Shown here one piece after another: positions 8,615-18,025 of a stretch of DNA of 64,000 nt. A model generated the notes under the pieces. The model made no database searches. It saw only the letters and a list, made by a program, of their open reading frames with translations, and was not told where the DNA came from. The translations under genes and the position numbers were made by a program. The stretch covers positions 2,542,001-2,606,000 of the forward strand of contig NZ_CP093340.1 of assembly GCF_022637415.1 (NCBI RefSeq), read 5' to 3'. Every line of letters begins with the position of its first letter. Within the stretch, counting starts at the first letter, position 1. This DNA is from Luteimonas sp. S4-F44 (GTDB taxonomy: Bacteria > Pseudomonadota > Gammaproteobacteria > Xanthomonadales > Xanthomonadaceae).

Positions 8615-9643
8615 CTACGGCGCTTGGACCTCGTAGCCCTTCGCCGCCAGCTTGGCGAGATAGCCGTGCTCGCCGAGCACGAGCGACATCGGCAGCACGG
8701 CGAACGTCGTCTGGTTCTGCGCAAGCGCGGTCTCGGCGGCCTGGAGCCACTGCGCCTCGACGCGCCGGTCGACGTCTTCCACCCCGAGCCGCTTGGCCAG
8801 CGCGCCCTGGGTGAAGGTCCGCATACACACGGTGTAAGTGTTCTCGCCCTGCAGCGCACGCAACGCATCGATGTCGCCGACGGCCCAGGCGTTGGCACGC
8901 TCGCCCATGTGCTGCAGATCGCGCTCGATGCGCGCGAGCATGCGCTCGAAGCACGGCAGATCGTCGAGTGGGGCGCCACCGAACTCGCGTAGCGCCGCCT
9001 TCGTGTCGTCCACCCGGATCTCGAGGTCGGTGCGGACGATGGGCACCCGATGCGCCTTCGCCAGACGCGTGACCACCGGCTCGATGATGCCGTCCTGGCG
9101 CATGCGCATGCGTGCGATCGCCGAGGCATAGAGTTCGCCGGCCGCAAACACTGGGCGCCAGCGCTCGACGCGATCGCTGCGCCCGATCCATCGCGCCTTC
9201 AGCGGCACCCAGCGCGCGTAAAGCGTGGGCGGCACGACCTCCTGCAGTTGCTTGCCGTCCGGATTGCGCCGCGCCCGCAGCAACGCCGGCACCATCAGCA
9301 GCGTTCGCAACCGCCCGACATCGGCGCGCAACTCGATCTGCGGCGCGGCGATCACGGTCTGCGCGCGCGCGATGACCGCCTCGACTTCGTCGGTGTTCCA
9401 GTCGATGTCGCGCGGCAACGGCGACACCTCGCCGAGCACATACAGCGTGTGATCGCCGCGGCGCACCTGCCAGAGCCCCGGGCCCGGCTGGACGCCCGAG
9501 ACCACGACCGGCCCCATATCGACGATGCCTGCCTCACCGGACGGCGGAGGCTGCGCGCCGGCCGCAGGCGCCTGCGCCCACGCGGTAACCGCGCCTGCGA
9601 TCAGCACCATGCCCATCACGATTCCGACGATTCGCCCGCGCAT
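8615..9643 (-). CDS. TraB/GumN family protein, exported
   Basis: The 342-residue protein starts MRGRIVGIVMGMVLIAGAVT with a Sec signal peptide ending near TAWA-QA. The mature part carries the TraB/GumN pattern: GLWQVRRGDHTLYVLGEVSPLPRDI near the start, a central helical region, and the C-terminal core with LAQNQTTFAVLPMSLVLGEHGYLAKLAAKGYEV. Members of this family are putative metal-dependent peptidases related to Tiki proteins, and GumN sits in the xanthan locus of Xanthomonas, but no biochemical role is established. The usual GxxH pairs are changed here (GEV in place of GTxH), so catalytic competence is doubtful. The frame is open to 9745; the signal peptide fixes the start at 9643. Confidence 0.7.
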   Translation of the reverse strand: MRGRIVGIVMGMVLIAGAVTAWAQAPAAGAQPPPSGEAGIVDMGPVVVSGVQPGPGLWQVRRGDHTLYVLGEVSPLPRDIDWNTDEVEAVIARAQTVIAAPQIELRADVGRLRTLLMVPALLRARRNPDGKQLQEVVPPTLYARWVPLKARWIGRSDRVERWRPVFAAGELYASAIARMRMRQDGIIEPVVTRLAKAHRVPIVRTDLEIRVDDTKAALREFGGAPLDDLPCFERMLARIERDLQHMGERANAWAVGDIDALRALQGENTYTVCMRTFTQGALAKRLGVEDVDRRVEAQWLQAAETALAQNQTTFAVLPMSLVLGEHGYLAKLAAKGYEVQAP

Positions 9644-9743
9644 CGATGGCTTTCCAAGTCCGAAGCCGCGATTGGATGCCGGCGCGGGTCGCCGGGCAAG
9701 TCTCTGAAGATCCAGCCACCAGGCCGCAGTCAGGTGGGCGCGC

Positions 9744-9772
9744 AAAAAAAAAGACCCGCGCGAGGCGGGCCT
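9744..9772 (-). terminator. Rho-independent terminator after tRNA-Pro
   Basis: On the minus strand a GC-rich hairpin (CCCGC...GCGGG region, 9755-9772) is followed directly by nine T residues (complement of the A-run 9744-9752). It lies 8 nt past the tRNA 3' end. Confidence 0.85.
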
Positions 9773-9779
9773 GAATATT

Positions 9780-9856
9780 TGGTCGGGGTAGCCGGATTCG
9801 AACCGACGACCACTTGTCCCCCAGACAAGTGCGCTACCAGGCTGCGCTATACCCCG
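9780..9856 (-). tRNA. tRNA-Pro (anticodon GGG)
   Basis: The 77-nt cloverleaf has acceptor stem CGGGGTA with TACCCCG, discriminator A and encoded CCA. The anticodon stem CTTGT/ACAAG encloses loop CTGGGGG, giving anticodon GGG. The D-arm is GCGCAGCCTGGTAGCGC and the T-arm contains GGTTCGAATCC. It lies 48 nt downstream of the merR stop and may be co-transcribed with it. A TATACT -10 (complement of 9868-9873) also suggests its own promoter. Confidence 0.96.
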
Positions 9857-9867
9857 GAAAGCTGGGC

Positions 9868-9873
9868 AGTATA
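9868..9873 (-). promoter_or_regulatory. Candidate -10 element for tRNA-Pro
   Basis: TATACT on the minus strand ends 11 nt before the tRNA 5' end, the usual geometry for a tRNA promoter. The -35 position holds only TGGGCG, so activity without an activator or upstream read-through is uncertain. Confidence 0.4.
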
Positions 9874-9904
9874 CCCGTTGGCGGGCGTTTCGCCCATGCC
9901 TGCG

Positions 9905-10261
9905 TCAACGCTTGAGCAGTTGCAGCACGTCTTCGAGTTCCATGCGCACCTGGCGCACGATCTGGCTGCTGAGCGCCGATTCCTGCTTGGCACCTGCGCC
10001 TTCCAGGCGCAGACGCGCGCCGCCGATCGTGTAGCCCTGCTCGTAGAGCAGGCCGCGGATCTGACGCACCATCAGCACATCGTGGCGCTGGTAGTAGCGA
10101 CGGTTGCCGCGGCGCTTGACCGGGCTGAGGCTCGGGAACTCGGTCTCCCAGTAGCGCAGCACATGCGGCTTGACGTCGCACAGCTCGCTGACCTCGCCGA
10201 TCGTGAAATAGCGCTTGGCCGGGATCGGCGGCAGTTCGCGGTTGCTGCCCGGGTCAAGCAT
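9905..10261 (-). CDS. MerR-family transcriptional regulator
   Basis: The 118-residue protein has an N-terminal MerR winged helix-turn-helix at residues 18-57 ([32 protein letters not shown]) and a C-terminal coiled-coil helix, with no metal-binding cysteines. It matches the small MerR protein that follows ihfA in many gamma- and betaproteobacteria, whose target is unknown. The ATG at 10261 overlaps the ihfA stop by 8 nt (ATGCTTGA), implying translational coupling. It is the last protein gene of the thrS-pheT block. Confidence 0.9.
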   Translation of the reverse strand: MLDPGSNRELPPIPAKRYFTIGEVSELCDVKPHVLRYWETEFPSLSPVKRRGNRRYYQRHDVLMVRQIRGLLYEQGYTIGGARLRLEGAGAKQESALSSQIVRQVRMELEDVLQLLKR

Positions 10262-10571
10262 GACCGGCTCCCGCGCCGACGGTGCCGGTGTAGGCCTCGA
10301 CCCGCTCCTTGAGCTTCTGCCCAGGGCGGAAGGTGACCACCGTGCGCGCTGAGATCGGAATCTCCTCGCCGGTCTTGGGGTTGCGGCCGGGGCGCTCGTT
10401 CTTGCGCCGAAGGTCGAAGTTGCCGAAGCCCGACAGCTTGACCTGGCGGCCGTGCTGCAGCGCTTCGCGCAGGACGTCGAAGAACGCATCGACGAACTCC
10501 TTGGCCTCGCGCTTGTTCAGCCCGACTTCCTCGTAGAGCTTCTCGGCCATGTCCGCCTTCGTCAACGCCAC
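10254..10571 (-). CDS. ihfA: Integration host factor subunit alpha
   Basis: The 105-residue protein is IHF-alpha, the DNA-bending nucleoid protein that works as a heterodimer with IHF-beta. It starts [17 protein letters not shown], has the DNA-binding signature [18 protein letters not shown] around residues 47-64 with the intercalating proline of the beta-ribbon arm, and ends in the family-typical KLKERVEAY plus a short Gly/Ala tail. Position downstream of pheT is the conserved gammaproteobacterial order. It overlaps merR. Confidence 0.97.
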   Translation of the reverse strand: MALTKADMAEKLYEEVGLNKREAKEFVDAFFDVLREALQHGRQVKLSGFGNFDLRRKNERPGRNPKTGEEIPISARTVVTFRPGQKLKERVEAYTGTVGAGAGHA

Positions 10572-10592
10572 GCCCGCATCCCCTTGTCCACC

Positions 10593-12977
10593 TCAGCCTC
10601 GGATCTTCGCGCCGTGGTCGCGCGCCAGCGCTTCGACCACGTTCGCGACCACTGTTTCGACATCGCGATCGGTCAGAGTGCGTGAAGTTTCTTGCAGAAT
10701 CAAGCCCATGGCGAGACTCCTGAAACCCGATTCGACGCCCTGCCCGGCATAGCGGTCGAACAGCCGGATCCCGGTCAGCAGTGGGCCGGCGGCCCCGCGC
10801 GCGGTGGCCTCCAGCGCGGCCCAATCGACCGCGTCGGGGGCAACGATCGCCAGATCACGGCGCACCGAGGGGAAGCGCGAGAGCGGCGCCACGCGCGGCA
10901 GCGCGCGGGCCTGCAGCGCCGCGGCATCGAGCTCGAACGCCACGACCGACGTGTCGATGTCCAGCGCGCGCAGCAGGCGCGGATGCAGTTCGCCGATCCA
11001 ACCGACCCGCGCGCCATCGCGCAGCACGTCGGCCGAGCGGCCCGGATGGCCATGCGCCGCGGTCGAGCGCCTGAACGTCAGCTGGGCACCGGCCACCGCG
11101 GCCAGCGCCTCGAGGTCGCCCTTGAGGTCGAAATAGTCGACCGGCCGCGCCGGTTGGCCCCACTGCTCGGCCTGCGCATCGCCGGCGACCGCCGCCGCGA
11201 CCCGCAATGTCTCCGCCGGCGCGCCCGTGGTTCCCGCCTGATCCGCGCTTACGAACACCTTGCCGAGTTCGAACAACCGCACGCGCGTCTGCTGGCGGGC
11301 GAGGTTGCGCGCCAGCGTCGCGACCAGCCCCGGCAGCAACGCGGTCCGCATGACGCCCAGTTCGGCGCTGAGCGGATTGGCCAGCGGTACGGCGCCGTCG
11401 TCGGCCTGCCAGGCTGCGAGCAGCGCGGCGTCGACGAAGGCGAAGTTGACCGTCTCCAGGCAGTCGCGGGCCACCAGTTGGCGACGTAGTTCGGCCTCGG
11501 CGACCCGGGTCTCGCTGGGGGCGGCAATCCGCGTCGCGCCCCCAGGCAACGTCTTCGGCACCCGGTCGTAGCCGTGGATGCGCACGACCTCTTCGATCAG
11601 GTCCTCTTCGATCGCCAGGTCGAAGCGCCGCGTCGGCGCGGTGACCTGCCAGCCGTCGGCATCGGCGACGACCTCGAGCCCGAGCGCGCGCAGGATGCGC
11701 TCGACCTCGGCGTCGTCGACGGTCAGCCCGAGCACGCGCGCCAGCCGTGCGCGGCGCAGCGCGATCGTACGCGGCTGCGCCAGATGCGCATCGAGTTCGG
11801 CGGCGGTCACCGGGCCAGCGCGGCCGCCGGCAACATCGAGGATCAGCCGCGTCGCGTACTCGAGTGCGGTGCGCGGCAGCTCGGGGTCGACACCGCGTTC
11901 GAAGCGATGCGCGGCATCGGTGTGCAGGCCCAAGCGTCGGCTGCGGCCGATGATCGCATCGGGTGCGAAGTGCGCCGACTCCAGGAACACGTTGCGCGTG
12001 GCATCGGTCACCCGCGTGTCGAAGCCGCCCATCAGACCGGCGAGCGCGACGACGCGGTCGTTGTCGGTGATCGCCAGGAACTGCGGGTCGAGCGTCGCGT
12101 CGCGGCCGTCGAGCAGCTTGAGCGTCTCGCCCGGGCGCGCACGGCGCACACCGACGGGACCGGTCAGCAGGTCGCGGTCGAAGGCGTGCATCGGCTGGCC
12201 GAGTTCGAGCATCACGTACTGGGTGACGTCGACAAGGAAGCTGACCGGGCGGATGCCGCTGCGGCGCAGGCGCTCGGCCATCCACACCGGCGTCGGACGC
12301 GTCGCATCGACGCCCTCGATCACACGGCCCAGGTAGCGCGGCGCGTCGCTGCCGGCATTGAGCGTCACCGGCAGTGCGGCGTCCGATGCGACGTCCACGG
12401 GTGGCGCCTGCAACGGCGCGACCTGGCTACCGAAGGCGGCAGCGACGTCGAACGCGATGCCGCGCACGCTGAAGCAGTCGGCGCGGTTGGGGGTCAGCTT
12501 GAGCTCGATCGTGGCGTCCGGCAGGCCGAGATAGTCGGCCAGCGGGCGGCCGACCGGCGCGTCGTCGGGCAGTTCGAGCAGCCCCGAGGCATCGGCGTCG
12601 AGCCCCAGTTCCTTGGCCGAGCACAGCATGCCGTTGGACGCGACGCCGCGCAGCTTGGCGGCCTGGATCGTCAACGCGCCCACGCGCGTGCCGATCGTCG
12701 CCAGCGGCGCGACCAGGCCCGGGCGCGCATTCGGCGCACCGCAGACGATCTGCAGCGGCGACGCGCCGCCGGCGTCGACCTGGCACACCTGCAGCCGGTC
12801 GGCTTCGGGGTGCTTCTCGGCCGAGACGATGCGCGCCACGACCACGCCCTCGAGCGCGTCGCCCAGCGGCACGATGTCCTCGACCTCCAAGCCGATCGCA
12901 GTCAGCGTCGCGGTGAGGTCTTCGCGCGATGCCTCGGTGCGCACGTGCTGGCGAAGCCAGCGTTCGGAAAATTTCAT
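10593..12977 (-). CDS. pheT: Phenylalanyl-tRNA synthetase beta subunit
   Basis: The 794-residue protein has the full bacterial PheT architecture: N-terminal EMAP-like tRNA-binding domain (residues about 40-150), B3/B4 editing domain (MLELGQPMHAFD region near residue 260), B5, the catalytic-like core, and the C-terminal anticodon-binding FDX-ACB domain (PLSRFPSVRRDLAIV near residue 705). With PheS it forms the alpha2-beta2 enzyme that charges tRNA-Phe. The frame is open upstream, but the ATG at 12977 (MKFSERWLRQHV) is the conserved N-terminus. It lies 103 nt downstream of pheS and 21 nt upstream of ihfA. Confidence 0.97.
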   Translation of the reverse strand: MKFSERWLRQHVRTEASREDLTATLTAIGLEVEDIVPLGDALEGVVVARIVSAEKHPEADRLQVCQVDAGGASPLQIVCGAPNARPGLVAPLATIGTRVGALTIQAAKLRGVASNGMLCSAKELGLDADASGLLELPDDAPVGRPLADYLGLPDATIELKLTPNRADCFSVRGIAFDVAAAFGSQVAPLQAPPVDVASDAALPVTLNAGSDAPRYLGRVIEGVDATRPTPVWMAERLRRSGIRPVSFLVDVTQYVMLELGQPMHAFDRDLLTGPVGVRRARPGETLKLLDGRDATLDPQFLAITDNDRVVALAGLMGGFDTRVTDATRNVFLESAHFAPDAIIGRSRRLGLHTDAAHRFERGVDPELPRTALEYATRLILDVAGGRAGPVTAAELDAHLAQPRTIALRRARLARVLGLTVDDAEVERILRALGLEVVADADGWQVTAPTRRFDLAIEEDLIEEVVRIHGYDRVPKTLPGGATRIAAPSETRVAEAELRRQLVARDCLETVNFAFVDAALLAAWQADDGAVPLANPLSAELGVMRTALLPGLVATLARNLARQQTRVRLFELGKVFVSADQAGTTGAPAETLRVAAAVAGDAQAEQWGQPARPVDYFDLKGDLEALAAVAGAQLTFRRSTAAHGHPGRSADVLRDGARVGWIGELHPRLLRALDIDTSVVAFELDAAALQARALPRVAPLSRFPSVRRDLAIVAPDAVDWAALEATARGAAGPLLTGIRLFDRYAGQGVESGFRSLAMGLILQETSRTLTDRDVETVVANVVEALARDHGAKIRG

Positions 12978-13080
12978 GCTGAAATTCCGTGATTCGTCAT
13001 AAGTGAGTCGTGGTTCGAAAAGGCGGCGTGGCACGATGGGGTGCGTGATCCGTCTGCCCGGATCACGTATCGCCCATCCC

Positions 13081-14091
<1,011 letters not shown>

Positions 14092-14166
14092 CTACAGGCC
14101 CGTCACTGAGGGAGGTCCGCGTCGCGGACGCGCCCGAAACCGGGGCGCCGCACGTTCGGATGCCGC

Positions 14167-14201
14167 AAAAAACGATGGGGAAGGACTTGCGCCCTTCCCC
14201 A
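14167..14201 (-). terminator. Strong terminator between rplT and pheS
   Basis: On the minus strand an 11-bp stem (14201-14191 with 14186-14176) closed by a GCAA tetraloop is followed by TCG and six T residues. A second perfect 9-bp hairpin (14206-14227) lies 4 nt upstream of it. Together they should end or attenuate most transcripts from rplT before pheS. I found no phenylalanine-rich leader ORF here. Confidence 0.8.
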
Positions 14202-14257
14202 CGTGGCCGCCGGACGGATCCGGCGGCAGTACCGCTTTACGGTGGAGACGACGGCCC

Positions 14258-14617
14258 TTAGGCCGCCAGCGCGCCCTTCGCCTTCTCGGCAAGCGCGGTA
14301 AAGCCGGTCGCATCGTGCACCGCGATGTCGGCCAGGACCTTGCGGTCCAGCGTGATGCCGGCCTTGAGCAGGCCGTTCATGAAGCGGCTGTAGCTGATGC
14401 CGTTCAGACGGGCCGCCGCGTTGATGCGCGTGATCCACAGCGAACGGTAGTCGCGCTTCTTCTGCTTGCGACCGATGTACGCGTACTGGCCGGCCTTGAT
14501 GACGGCCTGCTTGGCGACGCGGAAGACCTTGCGACGGGCGTTGTAATAGCCCTTCGCGCGGCCGAGGACCTTCTTGTGACGGCGGCGCGCTTGGACGCCA
14601 CGCTTGACTCGTGCCAT
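14258..14617 (-). CDS. rplT: 50S ribosomal protein L20
   Basis: The 119-residue basic protein matches L20 end to end: [19 protein letters not shown], the [19 protein letters not shown] helix, and the C-terminal [13 protein letters not shown] motif. L20 binds 23S rRNA early in 50S assembly and in many bacteria represses its own operon by binding the leader mRNA. It lies 13 nt downstream of rpmI. Confidence 0.98.
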   Translation of the reverse strand: MARVKRGVQARRRHKKVLGRAKGYYNARRKVFRVAKQAVIKAGQYAYIGRKQKKRDYRSLWITRINAAARLNGISYSRFMNGLLKAGITLDRKVLADIAVHDATGFTALAEKAKGALAA

Positions 14618-14630
14618 GGTTCAGTCCTCC

Positions 14631-14828
14631 TCAGAGATACGGCAGCATGCGGTCGAGACGACCGCTGTCGCACGCCGGAATGTGGTTCGTCTGGCGGAGA
14701 TTGCGCTTCCGCTTCGTCGCCTTCTTGGTGAGGATGTGGCTGCGATTGGCGTGGCCGGCCTTGTACTTGCCGGAAGCCGTCTTCCGGAAACGCTTGGAAG
14801 CGCCCCGGTGCGTCTTGATCTTGGGCAT
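14631..14828 (-). CDS. rpmI: 50S ribosomal protein L35
   Basis: The 65-residue protein is L35 ([20 protein letters not shown], then [15 protein letters not shown]). The start at 14828 is fixed by the invariant MPKIKT N-terminus, with an AAGGA Shine-Dalgarno about 8 nt upstream. It is the first gene after the promoter at 14983-15011 and is followed closely by rplT. Confidence 0.98.
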   Translation of the reverse strand: MPKIKTHRGASKRFRKTASGKYKAGHANRSHILTKKATKRKRNLRQTNHIPACDSGRLDRMLPYL

Positions 14829-14976
14829 TGCGAGAGTCCTTGTAGGATACGAGTACTGACCGGGCGGTGGCCTGCGCCACACTTTCCATCCATGCCCATG
14901 CCGGTGTTCAGGCCTCGATCCCCACGGGATTCCGGCCGGTCCTGATACCGCTCAAACCACCCGGACAGGCCGGGAG
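14829..14976 (-). promoter_or_regulatory. Long 5' leader of rpmI-rplT
   Basis: The transcript from the promoter at 14983-15011 would carry about 148 nt before rpmI. This is room for a structured regulatory leader; in other bacteria L20 binds such a leader to autoregulate. No pseudoknot was derived by hand. The rest of the 370-bp infC-rpmI gap holds the promoter and the infC terminator only. Confidence 0.45.
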
Positions 14977-14982
14977 CCGCGC

Positions 14983-15011
14983 ATTATGCCGCGCGCCGCT
15001 TTGGCTTGCAA
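14983..15011 (-). promoter_or_regulatory. Sigma-70 promoter for rpmI-rplT
   Basis: Minus-strand -35 TTGCAA (15011-15006) and -10 CATAAT (14988-14983) are separated by exactly 17 nt. This is the best sigma-70 match in the region and lies in the intergenic gap upstream of rpmI. Confidence 0.7.
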
Positions 15012-15109
15012 ATCATCGGCTTGGCCTTCCGGCAGCGGCGCTTCGCCGCGCGCCGGACCCCGCGGACGCGGGTCCCGCCCGCGCCGACGGGGCACGGCGC
15101 GCCGAAACG

Positions 15110-15136
15110 CAAAGAGGCGCCTTGCGGCGCCTCTCT
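15110..15136 (-). terminator. Terminator after infC
   Basis: A perfect 8-bp stem (15114-15121 with 15126-15133) with a 4-nt loop lies about 65 nt past the infC stop. On the minus strand it is followed by TTTGCGTTT. The T tract is short but the stem is very stable. Confidence 0.6.
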
Positions 15137-15198
15137 TCACCCTGCCCCGGGTCCGCAATAGGCGAACCGGAGTCCAGTCGCGCCCAGGGCGCAACCGG

Positions 15199-15720
15199 TC
15201 AGCGCTTCTTCGGCGCGATCATCATCACCATCTGCCGGCCTTCCAGGCGCGGCCGCGACTCGATGACGATGTCCTCGCCCAGGTCGGCCTCGATCCGCGC
15301 CGCCATCTCGCGGCCCAGCTCCTGATGGCTCATCTCGCGGCCACGGAAGCGGATGTTGACCTTGATCTTGTCGCCCTCCTCCAGGAAGCCCCGCATCTTG
15401 CGCAGCTTGATCTGGTAGTCGCCCTCGTCGGTGACCGGCCGGAACTTCAGCTCCTTGATCTCGACCTGCTTGGTCTTCTTCTTGGCCTCGTTGGCCTTTT
15501 TCTGGGCTTCGAACTTGAACTTGCCGAAGTCCATGATCTTGCAGACCGGCGGGTCCGCATTGGGCTGGATCTCAACGAGGTCGAGTCCCTCCTCCTCGGC
15601 GGCGCGCAATGCATCGTCGCGCGAGAGCACGCCAATCATTTCTCCGTCCGAACCGATCACGCGCACACGGGGTACGCGGATATCCTGGTTGCGCCGATTC
15701 TGCTTGTCAGGGGTGCTAAT
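15199..15720 (-). CDS. infC: Translation initiation factor IF-3 (ATT start codon)
   Basis: The 173-residue protein is IF-3: an N-terminal domain with [17 protein letters not shown], the linker helix ([14 protein letters not shown]), and a C-terminal domain with [18 protein letters not shown]. Related IF-3 proteins start with [10 protein letters not shown]; here the codon before STPDKQ is ATT at 15720-15718, preceded by GGAG at 8 nt spacing. ATT is the well-known rare start of infC that lets IF-3 repress its own translation. The frame is open to an ATG at 15744, which would add eight residues not seen in the family. It lies 90 nt downstream of thrS. Confidence 0.93.
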   Translation of the reverse strand: MSTPDKQNRRNQDIRVPRVRVIGSDGEMIGVLSRDDALRAAEEEGLDLVEIQPNADPPVCKIMDFGKFKFEAQKKANEAKKKTKQVEIKELKFRPVTDEGDYQIKLRKMRGFLEEGDKIKVNIRFRGREMSHQELGREMAARIEADLGEDIVIESRPRLEGRQMVMMIAPKKR

Positions 15721-15810
15721 ACTGCAATCTCCGAAATGGAACATACCGCCGGCTCGTCAGCCAACGGGGCGACCGGCGCGGCCGATGATGGCGCCGCGCC
15801 GGTGAAGAAC

Positions 15811-17718
15811 TCATGCTGACACCGGCTCCGCACGGAGGCGCGAAACGAAATCGCCGACCGGCATCGTGCCCAGATCTTCCCCGGACCGCGTCCGAACCGC
15901 GACTGCGCCGTTTTCCTTCTCGCGGTCCCCGACCACGAGCAGATACGGCACCCGCTGCAGCGTGTGCTCGCGGATCTTATAGCCGATTTTCTCGTTCCGC
16001 AAATCGGCCTCGACCCGGACACCTTGATTCGCAAGGGATTTCCGCACCTCCTCGACGAAGTCGGCCTGGGCGTCTGTGATGTTCATCACCACCGCCTGCA
16101 CCGGGGCCAGCCAGGCGGGGAACTGCCCGGCGTGGTGCTCGATCAGAATGCCGATGAAACGCTCCATCGAACCGACGATCGCCCGGTGCAGCATGACCGG
16201 GGTGCGGCGCTGGCTCTGCTCATCGACGTACTCCGCGCCCAGGCGCCCGGGCATCATGAAATCGACCTGCATGGTGCCCAACTGCCAAGTCCGGCCGATG
16301 GCGTCCTTGAGGTGGTACTCGATCTTCGGGCCGTAGAACGCACCCTCGCCCGGCAACTCCTCCCAGGCCACGCCGCAGGCCGACAACGCATTGCGCAGCG
16401 CGGCCTCGGCCTTGTCCCAGGTCGCGTCGTCGCCGAGCCGCGACTCGGGCCGCAGCGCGATCTTGATCTGGATCTCGTCGAAGCCGAAGTGCTTGTACAC
16501 CGCCAGCGCCTGCTGGTGGAACGCCGTCACCTCCGACTCGATCTGCGCCTCGGTGCAGAACACGTGGCCGTCGTCCTGGGTGAAGCCGCGCACGCGCAGG
16601 ATGCCGTGCAGCGCGCCCGAAGGCTCGTTGCGATGGCACGACCCGAATTCGCCATAGCGGATCGGCAGGTCGCGGTAGCTGTGCAGGCCCTGGTTGAAGA
16701 CCTGCACGTGGCCGGGGCAGTTCATCGGCTTCACCGCATAGGTCCGCTTCTCGGACTCGGTGAAGAACATGTTGTCCTTGTAGTTGTCCCAGTGGCCGGA
16801 CTTCTGCCACAGCGAGACATCGAGGATCTGCGGGCAGCGCACCTCGCCGTAACCGCTGTCGCGGTAGACCCGGCGCATGTACTGCTCGACCACCTGCCAC
16901 AGCGCCCAGCCCTTGGGGTGCCAGAACACCAGGCCCGGCGCTTCCTCCTGCAGGTGGAACAGGTCCTGCGCCTTGCCGATGCGCCGGTGGTCGCGCTTCT
17001 CGGCTTCCTCGATGCGCTGGATGTAGGCCTTGAGCTGCTTGGTGTCGGCCCAGGCCGTGCCGTAGATGCGCTGGAGCTGCTCGTTCTTCGAATCGCCGCG
17101 CCAGTACGCGCCGGAGATGCGCGTGAGCTTGAACGCCTTGAGGAAGCGCGTGTTGGGCACGTGCGGGCCGCGACACATGTCGACATATTCCTGATGGAAG
17201 TACAGGCCCATCTCGGTGATGTCCGGGCTCATGTCGTCGATCAGCCGCAGCTTGTAGTCCTCGCCGCGCGCGCGGAACGTCTCGATGACCTCCGCACGCG
17301 GGGTCATCTTTTTGATCACGTCGTACTCGGTGTCGATCAGCTCGCCCATGCGCTTCTCGATCGCCGCCAGATCCTCGGGCGTGAACGGCCGCTCGCTGTA
17401 GACGTCGTAGTAGAAGCCTTCGTCGATCACCGGGCCGATGACCATCTTGACCTCGGGGTAGAGCTGCTTGACCGCGTGTCCGACCAGGTGCGCGCAGGAG
17501 TGACGGATGATCTCCACGCCCTCCGGGTCCTTGGGGGTGAGGATCTGCAGCGAGGCGTCGTGGTCGATCAGATCGGAGGCGTCGACCTGGCGGCCGTCGA
17601 CCTTGCCGGCGACCGTGGCCTTGGCCAGGCCCGGGCCGATCGACTGGGCGACCTGCATGACCGTGACGGGGTGTTCGAACTCGCGGCGGCTGCCGTCGGG
17701 AAGCGTGATGGTGATCAT
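15811..17718 (-). CDS. thrS: Threonyl-tRNA synthetase
   Basis: The 635-residue enzyme has the standard order: TGS domain (1-61), N2 editing domain with [16 protein letters not shown] near residue 73 and the [13 protein letters not shown] motif, class II catalytic core with the zinc-binding [10 protein letters not shown] near residue 332, and the C-terminal anticodon-binding domain. It charges tRNA-Thr and clears mischarged Ser. It heads the thrS-infC-rpmI-rplT block. A leader peptide with tandem Thr codons and a terminator lie upstream (17811-17881), implying attenuation by threonyl-tRNA supply. Confidence 0.98.
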   Translation of the reverse strand: MITITLPDGSRREFEHPVTVMQVAQSIGPGLAKATVAGKVDGRQVDASDLIDHDASLQILTPKDPEGVEIIRHSCAHLVGHAVKQLYPEVKMVIGPVIDEGFYYDVYSERPFTPEDLAAIEKRMGELIDTEYDVIKKMTPRAEVIETFRARGEDYKLRLIDDMSPDITEMGLYFHQEYVDMCRGPHVPNTRFLKAFKLTRISGAYWRGDSKNEQLQRIYGTAWADTKQLKAYIQRIEEAEKRDHRRIGKAQDLFHLQEEAPGLVFWHPKGWALWQVVEQYMRRVYRDSGYGEVRCPQILDVSLWQKSGHWDNYKDNMFFTESEKRTYAVKPMNCPGHVQVFNQGLHSYRDLPIRYGEFGSCHRNEPSGALHGILRVRGFTQDDGHVFCTEAQIESEVTAFHQQALAVYKHFGFDEIQIKIALRPESRLGDDATWDKAEAALRNALSACGVAWEELPGEGAFYGPKIEYHLKDAIGRTWQLGTMQVDFMMPGRLGAEYVDEQSQRRTPVMLHRAIVGSMERFIGILIEHHAGQFPAWLAPVQAVVMNITDAQADFVEEVRKSLANQGVRVEADLRNEKIGYKIREHTLQRVPYLLVVGDREKENGAVAVRTRSGEDLGTMPVGDFVSRLRAEPVSA

Positions 17719-17810
17719 GGGCGTGATGGGTATGAGGAAAGGTGGTGAGGCGCGAAAGCGGGCCGATCGCCAGCGTCCGATCGCCGCTCCCGAATGGATG
17801 CGCGTCGCAC

Positions 17811-17835
17811 AAAAAAAGCGCCGCGAGGGCGCCTT
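17811..17835 (-). terminator. Attenuator hairpin in the thrS leader
   Basis: On the minus strand AAGGCGCC pairs with GGCGCTTT (8 bp including one G-U) around a 5-nt loop, and the T-run (complement of 17811-17817) follows at once. It sits between the leader ORF and thrS, and no minus-strand gene lies upstream for it to terminate. Confidence 0.75.
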
Positions 17836-17854
17836 GGAGAACCCGCGGGAACGA

Positions 17855-17881
17855 TCAACGCTGGAAGGCAGTAGTGCTCAT
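17855..17881 (-). CDS. Putative thrS leader peptide (8 aa)
   Basis: A tiny ORF ATG-AGC-ACT-ACT-GCC-TTC-CAG-CGT-TGA encodes MSTTAFQR. It ends 20 nt before the thrS attenuator hairpin and contains two consecutive Thr codons. Ribosome stalling at the ACT pair under threonyl-tRNA shortage would be expected to prevent formation of the terminator. The arrangement matches classical amino-acid attenuation; the competing antiterminator was not worked out. A match to any annotated leader is not claimed. Confidence 0.6.
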   Translation of the reverse strand: MSTTAFQR

Positions 17882-17942
17882 GTCGCACGCTCGGCCGGCG
17901 CAAACGCGGGCCACCTGTCGGCTGGAGGGACACCAGGGTCCG

Positions 17943-17948
17943 ATTCTA
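17943..17948 (-). promoter_or_regulatory. Candidate -10 element of the thrS promoter
   Basis: TAGAAT on the minus strand lies about 60 nt upstream of the leader ORF. No good -35 is seen at 17 nt. It would give a leader of roughly 215 nt before thrS. Confidence 0.4.
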
Positions 17949-18025
17949 GCCCAGAACGGCCGATCGGCGCTGCGCGCCGCGGCCGTGGCATCATGCGGTC
18001 GGCCCCAGCGCCGCAACCGCGTGCG

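Noticed and set aside
15964..17748. 594-codon plus-strand frame opposite thrS
   Set aside because: Antisense shadow; thrS is unambiguous on the other strand.
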